This document shows positions 8,402-16,989 of a stretch of 53,535 bases of DNA, piece by piece. The stretch is taken from contig CALGGT010000070.1 of assembly GCA_937915825.1 (NCBI GenBank), forward strand, positions 1 to 53,535. Direction: 5' to 3'. The position numbers were made by a program, and so were the translations under genes. Under the pieces are notes generated by a model that searched no databases, was not told the origin of the DNA, and saw only the letters and a list, made by a program, of their open reading frames with translations. Position 1 is the stretch's first letter; each line of letters starts with the position of its first letter. The stretch is from an uncultured Eubacterium sp. Lineage in GTDB: Bacteria; Bacillota; Clostridia; Lachnospirales; Lachnospiraceae.

Positions 8402-9613
8402 ATGAACAAGATTCAAATGCAAACTCCATTGGTGGAGATGGACGGCGACGAGATGACCAGAATTCTGTGGAAGATGATCAAGGACGAGTTATTAACTCCC
8501 TACATTGATCTGAAGACAGAATATTATGACTTAGGCTTGGAACATCGAAATGAAACCTCCGATCAGGTAACGGTGGATTCCGCCAATGCTACCATGAAAT
8601 ACGGCGTGGCTGTAAAATGTGCCACGATCACTCCCAACGCGGCCCGTATGGACGAGTATGATCTAAAGGAAATGTGGAAATCTCCCAATGGAACCATTCG
8701 TGCTATGTTGGATGGAACCGTATTTCGTGCTCCCATCCAGGTAAAGGGGATCGACCCCTGCGTAAAGAACTGGGAATTACCGATCACACTGGCTCGTCAT
8801 GCCTATGGGGATGTGTATAAGAATACAGAGATCAAGGTGCCGGGGAAAGGTACGGCTGAATTGGTATTTACCGCGGAAGATGGTACGGTAACCAAGGAAA
8901 CCATCCACGTATTTGATGGTCCCGGAATCATTCAGGGAATCCATAATACGGATAAGTCCATTACAAGTTTTGCTAAGGCATGTTTTAATTATGCCTTGGA
9001 TACCAAGCAGGATCTATGGTTTGCTACGAAGGATACGATCTCCAAGAAATACGATCATAATTTCAAGGATATCTTCCAGGAAATCTTTGATGCGGAATAT
9101 AAGGAACGTTTTGAGAAAGCGGGAATCGAATATTTCTATACTTTGATCGATGATGCGGTGGCCCGCGTTATGAAAGCAAAGGGCGGATTCATCTGGGCAT
9201 GTAAGAATTATGACGGCGACGTTATGAGCGATATGGTATCCTCTGCCTGCGGTTCTTTGGCTATGATGACCTCCGTATTGGTATCCCCGTCCGGTGTCTA
9301 TGAGTATGAAGCAGCACACGGAACCGTGCAGCGCCATTATTACAAACATTTAAAAGGGGAAGAAACCTCTACAAATTCCGTAGCGACTATTTTTGCCTGG
9401 ACCGGTGCTCTTCGCAAGCGCGGCGAGCTGGATGAGATCCCTGTGTTAGTGGATTTTGCGGACAAATTGGAGAAAGCGACGTTAGGAACCATTGAAGAGG
9501 GAAAGATGACCAAGGATCTGGCGCTAATCACTTCCATGGAGAATGTAACCGTACTAAACAGTGAAGGATTTATTCAAGCTGTGAAAGATAAGTTGGAGGA
9601 GCTGTTAGCATAA
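8402..9613 (+). CDS. icd: Isocitrate dehydrogenase (NADP+), homodimeric eukaryote-like type
   Basis: Oxidatively decarboxylates isocitrate to 2-oxoglutarate, supplying 2-oxoglutarate and NADPH in the cytosol. The 403-residue protein has the features of the subfamily shared with eukaryotic NADP-IDH: EMDGDEMTRILW near the N-terminus, the substrate loop SPNGTIRAMLDGTVFRAP, the metal-site region KNYDGDVMSDMV, and EAAHGTVQRHY in the NADP-binding part. ATG 8402 is chosen because GAGGA (8391-8395) is 6 nt upstream; the ATG at 8396 abuts that site. No citrate synthase or aconitase gene is in the window. The next gene begins one base after its stop, so it may be read together with the XrtG locus. Confidence 0.95.
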   Translation: MNKIQMQTPLVEMDGDEMTRILWKMIKDELLTPYIDLKTEYYDLGLEHRNETSDQVTVDSANATMKYGVAVKCATITPNAARMDEYDLKEMWKSPNGTIRAMLDGTVFRAPIQVKGIDPCVKNWELPITLARHAYGDVYKNTEIKVPGKGTAELVFTAEDGTVTKETIHVFDGPGIIQGIHNTDKSITSFAKACFNYALDTKQDLWFATKDTISKKYDHNFKDIFQEIFDAEYKERFEKAGIEYFYTLIDDAVARVMKAKGGFIWACKNYDGDVMSDMVSSACGSLAMMTSVLVSPSGVYEYEAAHGTVQRHYYKHLKGEETSTNSVATIFAWTGALRKRGELDEIPVLVDFADKLEKATLGTIEEGKMTKDLALITSMENVTVLNSEGFIQAVKDKLEELLA

Positions 9614-9614
9614 G

Positions 9615-10067
9615 ATGGTGCAGTATCATGTTTTAAAATTCTACTTTCACGGAACGTTAAAAGGGGAGGACGGAGAAAAAAACGCTCATACGTATCGGGT
9701 AACCTTGTATTTGGAACCGGATCAGGAGCAGTCCTTTCAGAGAATGGAACAAGCGGTGAAAGATTATTTAAAAGAATTTGAAAATATGCCGCTGGAAGAT
9801 TTCTTTGCTGCAAGCAGCAACAAACTTCCTTTGATCGAATGTGTGGGAGAGTTATTTTACAGACAATTGCAATATATTTTGGCAGGGGAGCATACCACAC
9901 TCTATCAATTGGAAGTGTCGGAGGATCCCTTGCGAACCTATATTATTTCGAATCAGATTTTAATGCCTATGGCTTCTTTGAAGCAGGGCGCAGAAGAAAT
10001 CGACCAAATTTTGGAGTATAAGAAACGATTGTTGGGAATTACCAATCAAAGCTATTTTTCCCAATGA
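9615..10067 (+). CDS. Degenerate PTPS/QueD-like protein of the XrtG locus (copy 1)
   Basis: A 150-residue protein that aligns along its length with the PTPS-like protein at 13937: KFYF against KFYL, NAHTYRVTLYL against HPHTWEITLNV, a region with NKLPLIECVGELFYRQL against NPTLENCAVVFKKM, and SEDPLRTYII against SETPSRSFVI. These are the landmarks of the 6-pyruvoyltetrahydropterin synthase / QueD fold. The zinc ligands are mostly lost: the first His region and one His of the HxH pair are missing, so pterin synthase activity is doubtful. It starts one base after icd and lies 34 nt before the CTERM substrate gene, which suggests it belongs to the exosortase operon. Function unknown. Confidence 0.65.
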   Translation: MVQYHVLKFYFHGTLKGEDGEKNAHTYRVTLYLEPDQEQSFQRMEQAVKDYLKEFENMPLEDFFAASSNKLPLIECVGELFYRQLQYILAGEHTTLYQLEVSEDPLRTYIISNQILMPMASLKQGAEEIDQILEYKKRLLGITNQSYFSQ

Positions 10068-10101
10068 TGCAGTCGGAAGATTTTGAAAGGAGATGATCCA
10101 T

Positions 10102-10839
10102 ATGAAAACAAAGAAAATCCTGGTTTTTGTATCGTTGATCTTTCTTTTGGGTGCCGTGATTTTTCCGCAAAATATTGCAAAAGGGGCAGAATCAGGTTCG
10201 GACATCGTGATTGACGGATATTTTGATGATTGGGAGGGATTCCCGGAACAGGAGATCACCTACGGAAATAACAACAAAGAAAGTAACCATGGAGGAAATA
10301 TTTACAGCGATGGGGATTATTTGTATGTACATGTTGCCATGGATGAAGACTATGGATCCTACATGCAAACCCATTCGTTTTATCTGACAGTGAATGGAAC
10401 GCGATACAATCTGATGATCGGAGCGGTAGATGATAACGGGCAACTGGATTATGGAAATACGTATAATGTATATCGCCCGGAAGGAATCCATCAGCAATTT
10501 AAAGTTTATATCTTAGCGCAGGGCCAAAATCCCTATGTAAATGAGACAGAAAGCGAAGTCGCCCTTTGCATCTATGACGCCTCCCACCAGTCTGGAACCA
10601 AAGGAGACGAGATTGAATTTAAGGTGAGCATGAAAGACATTTGCCGGATCTATAACATTGAGGAAGATGCCATTCAGACCATTTCCATCGGAAACCCGAA
10701 TATCGGGGGAGAAATGCTGATCATGTCCGGAACTTCCTCCGGGCCTTATGTGGCGGCCGGATTGGGATTTGTTGTAGCCGCTGCGTCCCTGGTATTGGTA
10801 CTGAGAGCAAATAAGAAACGGAAGATGATGGCGTCATGA
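10102..10839 (+). CDS. Firmicu-CTERM-type surface protein, probable XrtG substrate
   Basis: A 245-residue exported protein. Residues 1-29 are a signal peptide (MKTKKI, hydrophobic core, probable cleavage after AKGA). The mature part opens with IDGYFDDWEGFPEQ, the usual start of a CBM9-like or related beta-sandwich, so carbohydrate binding is possible. The C-terminus is a tripartite sorting signal: SGTSSGP (209-215), a transmembrane helix (about 216-235), and a basic tail with KKRK. It immediately precedes and overlaps (ATGA) the exosortase gene, the arrangement expected for a dedicated substrate. ATG 10102 is used because AAGGAG at 10087-10092 stands 9 nt upstream; ATG 10093 overlaps that site. 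The name follows the TIGR04145 Firmicu-CTERM pattern from memory. Confidence 0.8.
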   Translation: MKTKKILVFVSLIFLLGAVIFPQNIAKGAESGSDIVIDGYFDDWEGFPEQEITYGNNNKESNHGGNIYSDGDYLYVHVAMDEDYGSYMQTHSFYLTVNGTRYNLMIGAVDDNGQLDYGNTYNVYRPEGIHQQFKVYILAQGQNPYVNETESEVALCIYDASHQSGTKGDEIEFKVSMKDICRIYNIEEDAIQTISIGNPNIGGEMLIMSGTSSGPYVAAGLGFVVAAASLVLVLRANKKRKMMAS

Positions 10840-11441
10840 ATTGGTTATCCATAGTATTCTTTCTTGTATGGATTTATGTTTTATCCGTATTAAAACGGAC
10901 AAAATTGGATTTCTGGTTTTACATCGTTGGCAGTGTAGGGTTCTTTCTCTTAATGTTGATCTGGGTTGAGCCGTATTGCGTTGGTTTCTTACAACGGATG
11001 GTAGCCATGGTAACCGGTGTTTTAGGTCGATGGACGGGATTGTATGATTCCTATTTTCAAAAAGGTATGCTGTTTATTCAGAATGGAGGAAACAGCTTAT
11101 CTTTGTATGTGGATTTTGAGTGTTCCGGTATCATTGAGATCATGGCGTTCTTGTCCTTGTTATGGTTTTTCCCTGTATATCGAATCATTGAAAAAATAGT
11201 AGTGAGTATCTCCGGTGTTCTGGCGATATTCTTCTTTAATGTGGGTCGGATTTTTTTGATTTGCCTTTTGGTATATTATTTCGGAGACGGCATTTATTTT
11301 TATGCCCATACCATTTACGGTCGAATCTTTTTTTATTTTTGTACCGTTGTTTTATATTTCCTTGTATTTACCAAGGGGCACATTGTTCGACAGAAAGTAG
11401 GTTCGTTCCAGTATGAAAACGATGATGAACTTGTTTCATAG
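10836..11441 (+). CDS. xrtG: Exosortase XrtG
   Basis: A polytopic membrane transpeptidase-like protein of 201 residues with about six hydrophobic segments. The exosortase/archaeosortase triad is visible: Cys96 in DFECSGIIE, Arg138 in FNVGRIF, His158 in YFYAHTIYGR. Exosortases cut C-terminal sorting signals and hand the protein to a surface anchor; XrtG is the Gram-positive branch and has been described mainly from genome comparison. The start overlaps the substrate gene stop (ATGA), and its end overlaps the glycosyltransferase gene by 29 nt, so the three are translationally coupled. The assignment rests on the triad plus the neighbours, all of which fit the known XrtG gene set. Confidence 0.88.
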   Translation: MNWLSIVFFLVWIYVLSVLKRTKLDFWFYIVGSVGFFLLMLIWVEPYCVGFLQRMVAMVTGVLGRWTGLYDSYFQKGMLFIQNGGNSLSLYVDFECSGIIEIMAFLSLLWFFPVYRIIEKIVVSISGVLAIFFFNVGRIFLICLLVYYFGDGIYFYAHTIYGRIFFYFCTVVLYFLVFTKGHIVRQKVGSFQYENDDELVS

Positions 11442-12795
11442 TTCGGTGATCTTTTGGTTGGCGTGGATCATGATCCCTTTGTTAATGGAGATCATTCCTA
11501 CCATTTTTAATTTTTTTATTCTGATCAAACGGAAATTTTTTGCCGGGAAATTAAAGGAATTAACTTATTTACCGGAGATCACCCTGATCGTTCCGGTTTA
11601 CAATTCGGAAGATTCTTTATATAAATGCATTGAATCCGTGTATCGCTCCAAATATGACGTGGAGAAGATTCACATTATGTTGATCGACAATGAGAGTAAG
11701 GATAACAGTTATCAGGTGTATGAAACCTGCTTAACGGATTTTCCGGAGCTTACCATTCACTGGATGAAGTCGGAACAGGGGAAGTCCAGGGCGTTGAATC
11801 TTGCTTTATTTAACAGTGACGGCAAATACATTCTTCACATTGATTCCGATGGAATTCTTCATGAGGATGCCATTTACAACATGGTAAGAGAGTTTGAGAA
11901 TCATTTGGATGTAGATTGCGTGACCGGCACGATCTTAACCAACCCGGATGAGATTGATGAAACCAGGGGATTCTTTCGGCGTCTGTTTTTGAAAATGGAA
12001 TTTTTTGAATATTGTCAGGCGTTCCTGGCCGGACGAAATTTCCAGTCGGAATTCAACAGCATATTTACCATGTCCGGGGCTTTTTCGGCCTTTCGGAAAT
12101 CCTCGATCTTAAAGAGCCAATTGTACAATACGGATACCCTATGTGAAGATGCCCATGTTACCTTCCAGATCCGTGATACCATGAAAGAGAAGGTGGCGTT
12201 GTGTGATTCGGCGTTTTTCTTTGTAAATCCCATTGAAAGCATCAATCGTTTGTACATTCAGAGACAGCGGTGGCAGCGAGGGGAGTTGGAAGTTTTGCAT
12301 ATGTTTATGCGGGACAAGATGAAGCCGGTGCGCGGGTTTTTATCCAACTTCCTGATCCGTATTTTAATGTATGACCATACCTTCGCGTTTCCCCGAATGA
12401 TCTGGTATTTTGCTTTGATCTTTCTGATCTTTGTAAATTATCCGCTGAAGCTGGTGGTTGAGTCTTTGATATTGATCTATTTGCTGTATGCGTTTAGTTC
12501 GTTGCTGCTTTATTTATCCAATCTTTTATTCTTAAACCGATATCGGGATCTGCAATGGTATTACGCAAGAAAATGGTACCAGATCTTTTTACTTCCCTTG
12601 TTTAATTTTCTGGTATTTTGGTTTCGTTTCGCGGGGATCATTAATTGCATCCGGGGAAAACAAAGCTGGAAAATGCGTGATTTCAACGGGGAATGGAAGG
12701 CTTTTACCAAGCAGATAAGAAACGATTTTGCGTGGTTTCTCATACGATTGGAAAAATGGCAAAATGAGGTGAACGAAGAGGAATCCGAAACATAG
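11413..12795 (+). CDS. XrtG-associated family 2 glycosyltransferase (TIGR03111-like)
   Basis: A membrane-bound processive-type GT2 enzyme of about 460 residues. It has an N-terminal membrane helix (VIFWLAWIMIPLLMEIIPTI), a GT-A domain with TLIVPVYNSEDSL, a DxD motif in LHIDSDG, and the acceptor motif QRQRWQRGE, then several C-terminal membrane helices and a cytosolic tail. This layout matches the glycosyltransferase that accompanies XrtG; it may build the glycan or carrier to which the sorted protein is joined (inference). The start is uncertain: ATGs at 11413, 11422 and 11425 all lie within the XrtG end, and none has a strong ribosome site; 11425 would give a more usual N-terminus. Confidence 0.85.
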   Translation: MKTMMNLFHSSVIFWLAWIMIPLLMEIIPTIFNFFILIKRKFFAGKLKELTYLPEITLIVPVYNSEDSLYKCIESVYRSKYDVEKIHIMLIDNESKDNSYQVYETCLTDFPELTIHWMKSEQGKSRALNLALFNSDGKYILHIDSDGILHEDAIYNMVREFENHLDVDCVTGTILTNPDEIDETRGFFRRLFLKMEFFEYCQAFLAGRNFQSEFNSIFTMSGAFSAFRKSSILKSQLYNTDTLCEDAHVTFQIRDTMKEKVALCDSAFFFVNPIESINRLYIQRQRWQRGELEVLHMFMRDKMKPVRGFLSNFLIRILMYDHTFAFPRMIWYFALIFLIFVNYPLKLVVESLILIYLLYAFSSLLLYLSNLLFLNRYRDLQWYYARKWYQIFLLPLFNFLVFWFRFAGIINCIRGKQSWKMRDFNGEWKAFTKQIRNDFAWFLIRLEKWQNEVNEEESET

Positions 12796-12830
12796 AAAAT
12801 GTTAGAATCACATAAGGTAAGGATGTTAAT

Positions 12831-13940
12831 ATGAACCAGAAGAAGCAAGCCATGGAGCGTCATGGAAATCATACAAAGGATCGGAATCGTTTCCGGATCC
12901 GTTTGGGAGTGTTGGGAACGGGGATCGTTTTACTCTTCGGCGTATTGATCACCATGATCGTCTTAGAATGCAAAGAAAATGAAAAGAATTATAACGCGTT
13001 CTATCAATCCCAATTGTCAGCGTTATCCCGGGAGATCGATCTCCAATTAAATCAATTATTGGAAAAAGGAAGCACCGAGGATGAGATCCTTGAATATTTT
13101 AAAGAAAATTCCTTTGTGTCCGGCAGTCGTTGGATCTTTCTTTCCAGAAATGAAAAACTGATCTTCGTAAAAGATGAATCTACCACGACACATTTGAAAG
13201 ATCGCAGCTGTGGTAGGTATATTACCAAATTAAAGGCCGATGACGCCATTGTATCGTATGAACGGATCCAGGAAGGGGCGGATGAATGGGGGATCGGAAT
13301 CATGACCAAGAAAGATTATGCCATGAACCAGGCCGGGGTGTTAGGCCATACCATGCATGTCATTCTTCTGGTTGGGCTTTTTACATTGGTTCTAACCGGA
13401 ATTTCCCTTTATCTTTTGTTGCGATATCTCATGGAAGGAACGAAAAACATTCGTTTGCAGGAGCAGAATCGGGAAGCGAATGTTCGGTTGGAGGAAGTAA
13501 GAAACGAAATATTTTCCTTACAATATGTGGACCCGGAAAAGAATGTTACGGAAGATCCGGAGAAAGAAATGGTCTATGACCGGATCTTTATTCGAAAGAT
13601 CCTGGAGGATTCTAAGAATTATCAGTTAGCTCCCATGCAATTAATGTTTGTGGATCTGGAAATGGCGGACCGGTATTATAGGAAAGAAGAGATTGACCGG
13701 ATCACCAACTATCTTAGGAATTTCCTGGATAAGAAGCATTTGCTGGGTGAGGTGCAAAAAGGCCGGTTTGTAGGAGTTTTATATAAGACGAGCCCGGAGG
13801 ATGCCTTGCAGTTACAAAAACGGTTAATGGATTATTGGAAAGAGGAATCCCTACCCATTCACATATCCGTTGTTGAGGTGAAAGATTTGGAAAAAGCCGT
13901 GGAAGTATTTGAAGAAAACTTTCAGAAAGGAAACCTATGA
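12831..13940 (+). CDS. Membrane protein with extracytoplasmic sensor-like region and degenerate GGDEF fold
   Basis: A 369-residue protein with two transmembrane helices (about 25-47 and 178-202) flanking an external region of about 130 residues, the topology of sensor diguanylate cyclases. After a coiled-coil stretch (about 205-235), the C-terminal part follows the GGDEF order: a FIRKILEDSKN helix, LMFVDLEMADRYY in place of the LD-D metal strand, and GEVQKGRFVGVL where xxGGDEFxxLL belongs. The catalytic GGDEF loop and metal residues are gone, so it should not make c-di-GMP and may be a binding or structural element. It lies within the XrtG operon, its end overlapping the next gene by 4 nt. 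I know no named family for it; the GGDEF reading is by motif order only. Confidence 0.6.
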   Translation: MNQKKQAMERHGNHTKDRNRFRIRLGVLGTGIVLLFGVLITMIVLECKENEKNYNAFYQSQLSALSREIDLQLNQLLEKGSTEDEILEYFKENSFVSGSRWIFLSRNEKLIFVKDESTTTHLKDRSCGRYITKLKADDAIVSYERIQEGADEWGIGIMTKKDYAMNQAGVLGHTMHVILLVGLFTLVLTGISLYLLLRYLMEGTKNIRLQEQNREANVRLEEVRNEIFSLQYVDPEKNVTEDPEKEMVYDRIFIRKILEDSKNYQLAPMQLMFVDLEMADRYYRKEEIDRITNYLRNFLDKKHLLGEVQKGRFVGVLYKTSPEDALQLQKRLMDYWKEESLPIHISVVEVKDLEKAVEVFEENFQKGNL

Positions 13941-14380
13941 AAACCTATCGTCAGTATCGTTTTAAATTCTATTTAAATGCCCGACACGCAATTTTTATTA
14001 ACGGAAAGCAGGGGGAGATTCATCCCCATACCTGGGAAATTACGTTAAATGTGATGAAGGGCCGGGATGATTTTATGGCGTTTGGAACCTTGGAGCGTAA
14101 GATGGAAGAGATGTTGAAACCGTTCCAGGATAAGATCCTGAATGAAGTGGAACCCTTTGATCAGATCAATCCCACTCTGGAAAATTGCGCCGTTGTTTTT
14201 AAAAAGATGATCACCGGGATCTTAATTGAGGAAGGGTGGATCTTTCTATCCATGGAAATGAGTGAAACCCCGTCCCGTTCTTTTGTGATCAATATTACGG
14301 ATGAGAAAGAGACGGAACGAGAGGAAAATATGGAACGTTTCATCCACAATGTGTTGGAGGATATTGAAAAATATGAATAA
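13937..14380 (+). CDS. PTPS/QueD-like protein of the XrtG locus (copy 2)
   Basis: 147 residues with the 6-pyruvoyltetrahydropterin synthase / QueD fold landmarks: NARHAIF and IHPHTWEI supply three histidines matching the zinc site, NPTLENCA matches the NPTxENxA helix, and SETPSR matches the ExPS/T end motif. The conserved Cys of QueD, expected just before the HxH pair, is not present (GKQGEIHPH). PTPS-related proteins of this kind are part of XrtG gene sets (TIGR03112 by memory); their role there is unknown. The start overlaps the upstream stop as ATGA, and the following membrane protein gene starts inside its end. A divergent second copy lies at the other end of the locus (9615). Confidence 0.78.
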   Translation: MKTYRQYRFKFYLNARHAIFINGKQGEIHPHTWEITLNVMKGRDDFMAFGTLERKMEEMLKPFQDKILNEVEPFDQINPTLENCAVVFKKMITGILIEEGWIFLSMEMSETPSRSFVINITDEKETEREENMERFIHNVLEDIEKYE

Positions 14381-16841
14381 AAAGACTCTTTCTATCATCC
14401 TCAGTTTTGTGTTTTTGATCGGCGCCGGGGTGTTGGTGTCGATGTATCTGATCCACATAGGTTTTGATCCCTCCGGCAATGATATTTGGAGCCACTTGTA
14501 TAAAGGGGACTTTATGTATCACCGTATGAAGGAGGGGCATTTTTATGCCCTGTATTCCCCGGATTGGTACAATGGCATTCAGATCTATCGCTACTGGGCG
14601 CCTTTGTCCTACTATGTGTTAGCATTCCTGGAATTTTTAACCGGCGGGGATATCATTCTCGCCTATCAGTGGTTTGCGGCCTTTTGCATCATTGTAGGAG
14701 GAATTCCCTGGATCCTGTGGGGGATTCAGCGAAAGGCTCCCTTCTTAGGCCTTATGATCGCGTTCATCTGGTTTTTTTTACCGGAGAACATCCGGGTTTA
14801 TTTATGTGAGGGGAATACTCCCCGGATCATGACCATGGTGGTGATCCCCTATGTGATCTATTTTATCTGGCGCTATTTGCGTAAAGACGATACGAAGGCC
14901 CTTTGGGGCATCGGGATTACCATGTGTCTCATGGTGTATTCCCATTTAATGATCACGGCCATGTTAGGCGTAGGAACCTTCCTTTTTCTTCTCTTTGACG
15001 GAATCGGACAGAAGAATTTTAAGAAGGGATTGTGGGTGCTTTTCACCATGATCGCGGGATTGTTGATGGCGGGAATCTGGATGATGCCGGCTCTTTCCGG
15101 CGGGATCATGTCCATGGAAGGAAATAATTCCGAGGCGGTTATGTCGTTCTGGATGACCGACCTTCTCACCTTGATCAATCCCATGAACCGGATCAACGGA
15201 GTAACGGATTCCTTCTATTACGGCGTATTGGTGCTGCTTTTGGCAGTGCTCGGCCTCCTTTTGGCAAGGAAAGGAAAGAAGGCAGGCTTCGTAGTATTTA
15301 TCCTGCTTTTGGTGACGACCGCCTCAACGTTTTTGCCGATCTTATCCAAACTCCCTTTAAATACCCTCTTCTGGATGGCCAGGTTTTCTGCCATCGCGTA
15401 TGGGTTTTTCCTGTTTTCTTTTATGGATTGGGAGAGTTTGAAGAAAAAGTATTTATACATCGCGTTGGCGATCTTAGTGGTGGAATGCATTCCTTCCCTG
15501 AATCTTTCCCGTTATCAGGTGCAGACTTCCCAGGAAGTCAAGGAAGAAATGGAAATGATCAAGGAAAATACCAAAGACCGGGTTAATTTAATGGATCTAA
15601 GCTCCTTTGGTTCTTACCCTTCCTGGGGCCTGTGCCGCGGGGGAAATACCATTAAGTCCACGTTTGGCTGGGCCTGGCAAGGGGCTTCCACCGCGTCGAA
15701 TATCGTAAGATTAAATACAGCCCTGGAACAGAAAAATTTCTTATATTTGTTTGATCGTTCCCTGGAAATGGGGGACGATACCGTCTACATTCGAAAAAAT
15801 ACATTGGAAGAAAATGGTGTTGTGCCGACCGGTGCGATTCAGGATCTGATCGAGGCCGCGAATGCGTTGAAGTTCCAATTGATCCAACGAACGGAAACCG
15901 GATTTTTGTTTCAATATCAGGATTCTGCCAAGGCTCCCTTTGGGGTAAAAACCCGATATTTAGGACTGGCGGTAGGTGCTTATGCGGATATTACCACCAT
16001 GTTCTATCCCGGATATAAATTGGGAGATTCTACTTATGTAGACGATTACGAATTAGAGGATTTTAAGCAATACCAAACTTTGTTCTTTAGCGGGATCCAT
16101 TATCATGACCGTAAGAAAGCGGAACAATTGCTGCGGGATGCTTCCGACGCCGGCTGTAAAGTAGTCATTGACGTAACCCACGTTCAGGAAGACGGGGCGA
16201 CCAAGAGAATGTCCTTTTTGGATGTGACCACGCAAAGCATTACCATCGACGATCATTTCCCGGAATTAACCTACAAGGGGGAAACGTTGAAAACGTCGGA
16301 TTTTCCGGAAGAGTATGAGGATTGGTTTACCGGCTACGTCAACCAAAGCGATGAGGCATTGGGAACCATGCAATACAACAACCGGACGATCACCTGGTTA
16401 GGAAGAAATCAGGACAACCCTAACATCTATTATCTGGGCTTGAATCTTATGTTTTTTGGCATTGAAACCGCGGATCCGGATGTGTTAAATATGTTGGATG
16501 ATCTGTTGGGGATCGGACGGGAGGATCTGCCGGAACGAAAGGTGGTTCCCCTGGAATTAACCTGGGATGAGAACCATTTGCACATTCACAGCGAAGAGGA
16601 GAATGTTACCACAGGCCTGGCTTTCCAGGATAACTTCGTAACTTCCCAGAACGTGGAGGAAGAGGATCACCTGTTTAAAGTTTGTGAGAAAGATACGGAT
16701 TTTGAAATGGTTTATCCTAAAAAAGGCTTAGGGATCGCCACGACCATCCTGGGGATCTTCCTGCTGATCCTGCTTTATCTCTTTACAAGGATTGGCACAG
16801 GACGTCGGTTTTTTGGTATGGTAGATGATGGAACGCCCTAG
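14373..16841 (+). CDS. PTPS-related polytopic membrane protein (PF10131-like) of the XrtG locus
   Basis: An 822-residue integral membrane protein. The N-terminal half has about 10-12 membrane helices with the PF10131 signature near the start: GNDIWSHLYKGDFM, then HFYALYSPDWYNG and RYWAPLSYYVLAF, a layout akin to GT-C glycosyltransferases or YfhO. Residues about 450-780 form a large external region, and a single helix (about 783-803) anchors the C-terminus. Proteins of this kind travel with XrtG and the PTPS-like gene, and it may transfer sugars outside the membrane (inference). ATG 14373 overlaps the PTPS stop (ATGAATAA) and follows TTGGAGG at 14354-14360; the longer frame from 14301 would add a non-membrane tail unlike the family. 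Confidence 0.82.
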   Translation: MNKKTLSIILSFVFLIGAGVLVSMYLIHIGFDPSGNDIWSHLYKGDFMYHRMKEGHFYALYSPDWYNGIQIYRYWAPLSYYVLAFLEFLTGGDIILAYQWFAAFCIIVGGIPWILWGIQRKAPFLGLMIAFIWFFLPENIRVYLCEGNTPRIMTMVVIPYVIYFIWRYLRKDDTKALWGIGITMCLMVYSHLMITAMLGVGTFLFLLFDGIGQKNFKKGLWVLFTMIAGLLMAGIWMMPALSGGIMSMEGNNSEAVMSFWMTDLLTLINPMNRINGVTDSFYYGVLVLLLAVLGLLLARKGKKAGFVVFILLLVTTASTFLPILSKLPLNTLFWMARFSAIAYGFFLFSFMDWESLKKKYLYIALAILVVECIPSLNLSRYQVQTSQEVKEEMEMIKENTKDRVNLMDLSSFGSYPSWGLCRGGNTIKSTFGWAWQGASTASNIVRLNTALEQKNFLYLFDRSLEMGDDTVYIRKNTLEENGVVPTGAIQDLIEAANALKFQLIQRTETGFLFQYQDSAKAPFGVKTRYLGLAVGAYADITTMFYPGYKLGDSTYVDDYELEDFKQYQTLFFSGIHYHDRKKAEQLLRDASDAGCKVVIDVTHVQEDGATKRMSFLDVTTQSITIDDHFPELTYKGETLKTSDFPEEYEDWFTGYVNQSDEALGTMQYNNRTITWLGRNQDNPNIYYLGLNLMFFGIETADPDVLNMLDDLLGIGREDLPERKVVPLELTWDENHLHIHSEEENVTTGLAFQDNFVTSQNVEEEDHLFKVCEKDTDFEMVYPKKGLGIATTILGIFLLILLYLFTRIGTGRRFFGMVDDGTP

Positions 16842-16953
16842 AATCGGAATTCCCGGAGCATGCAGGAAAATATGGAAAAAGCATGGGATTTTTGATCATT
16901 TGTGAGAAACTTAGAAATAAAATATTGTATTCTCGCGGCTTTACTGGTATGAT

Positions 16954-16959
16954 TATAAT
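16954..16959 (+). promoter_or_regulatory. Probable -10 box upstream of ileS
   Basis: TATAAT 31 nt before the ileS start. A matching -35 is not clear (TTGTAT at 16925-16930 is 23 bp away, too far). The 148-nt gap has no room for, or sign of, a T-box leader. Confidence 0.4.
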
Positions 16960-16989
16960 ATGTTTGAAGGCAAATACAAGGAGGCAATT

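Noticed and set aside
16842..16989. T-box riboswitch before ileS
   Set aside because: No specifier stem, T-box motif or attenuator hairpin could be found in the 148-nt gap.
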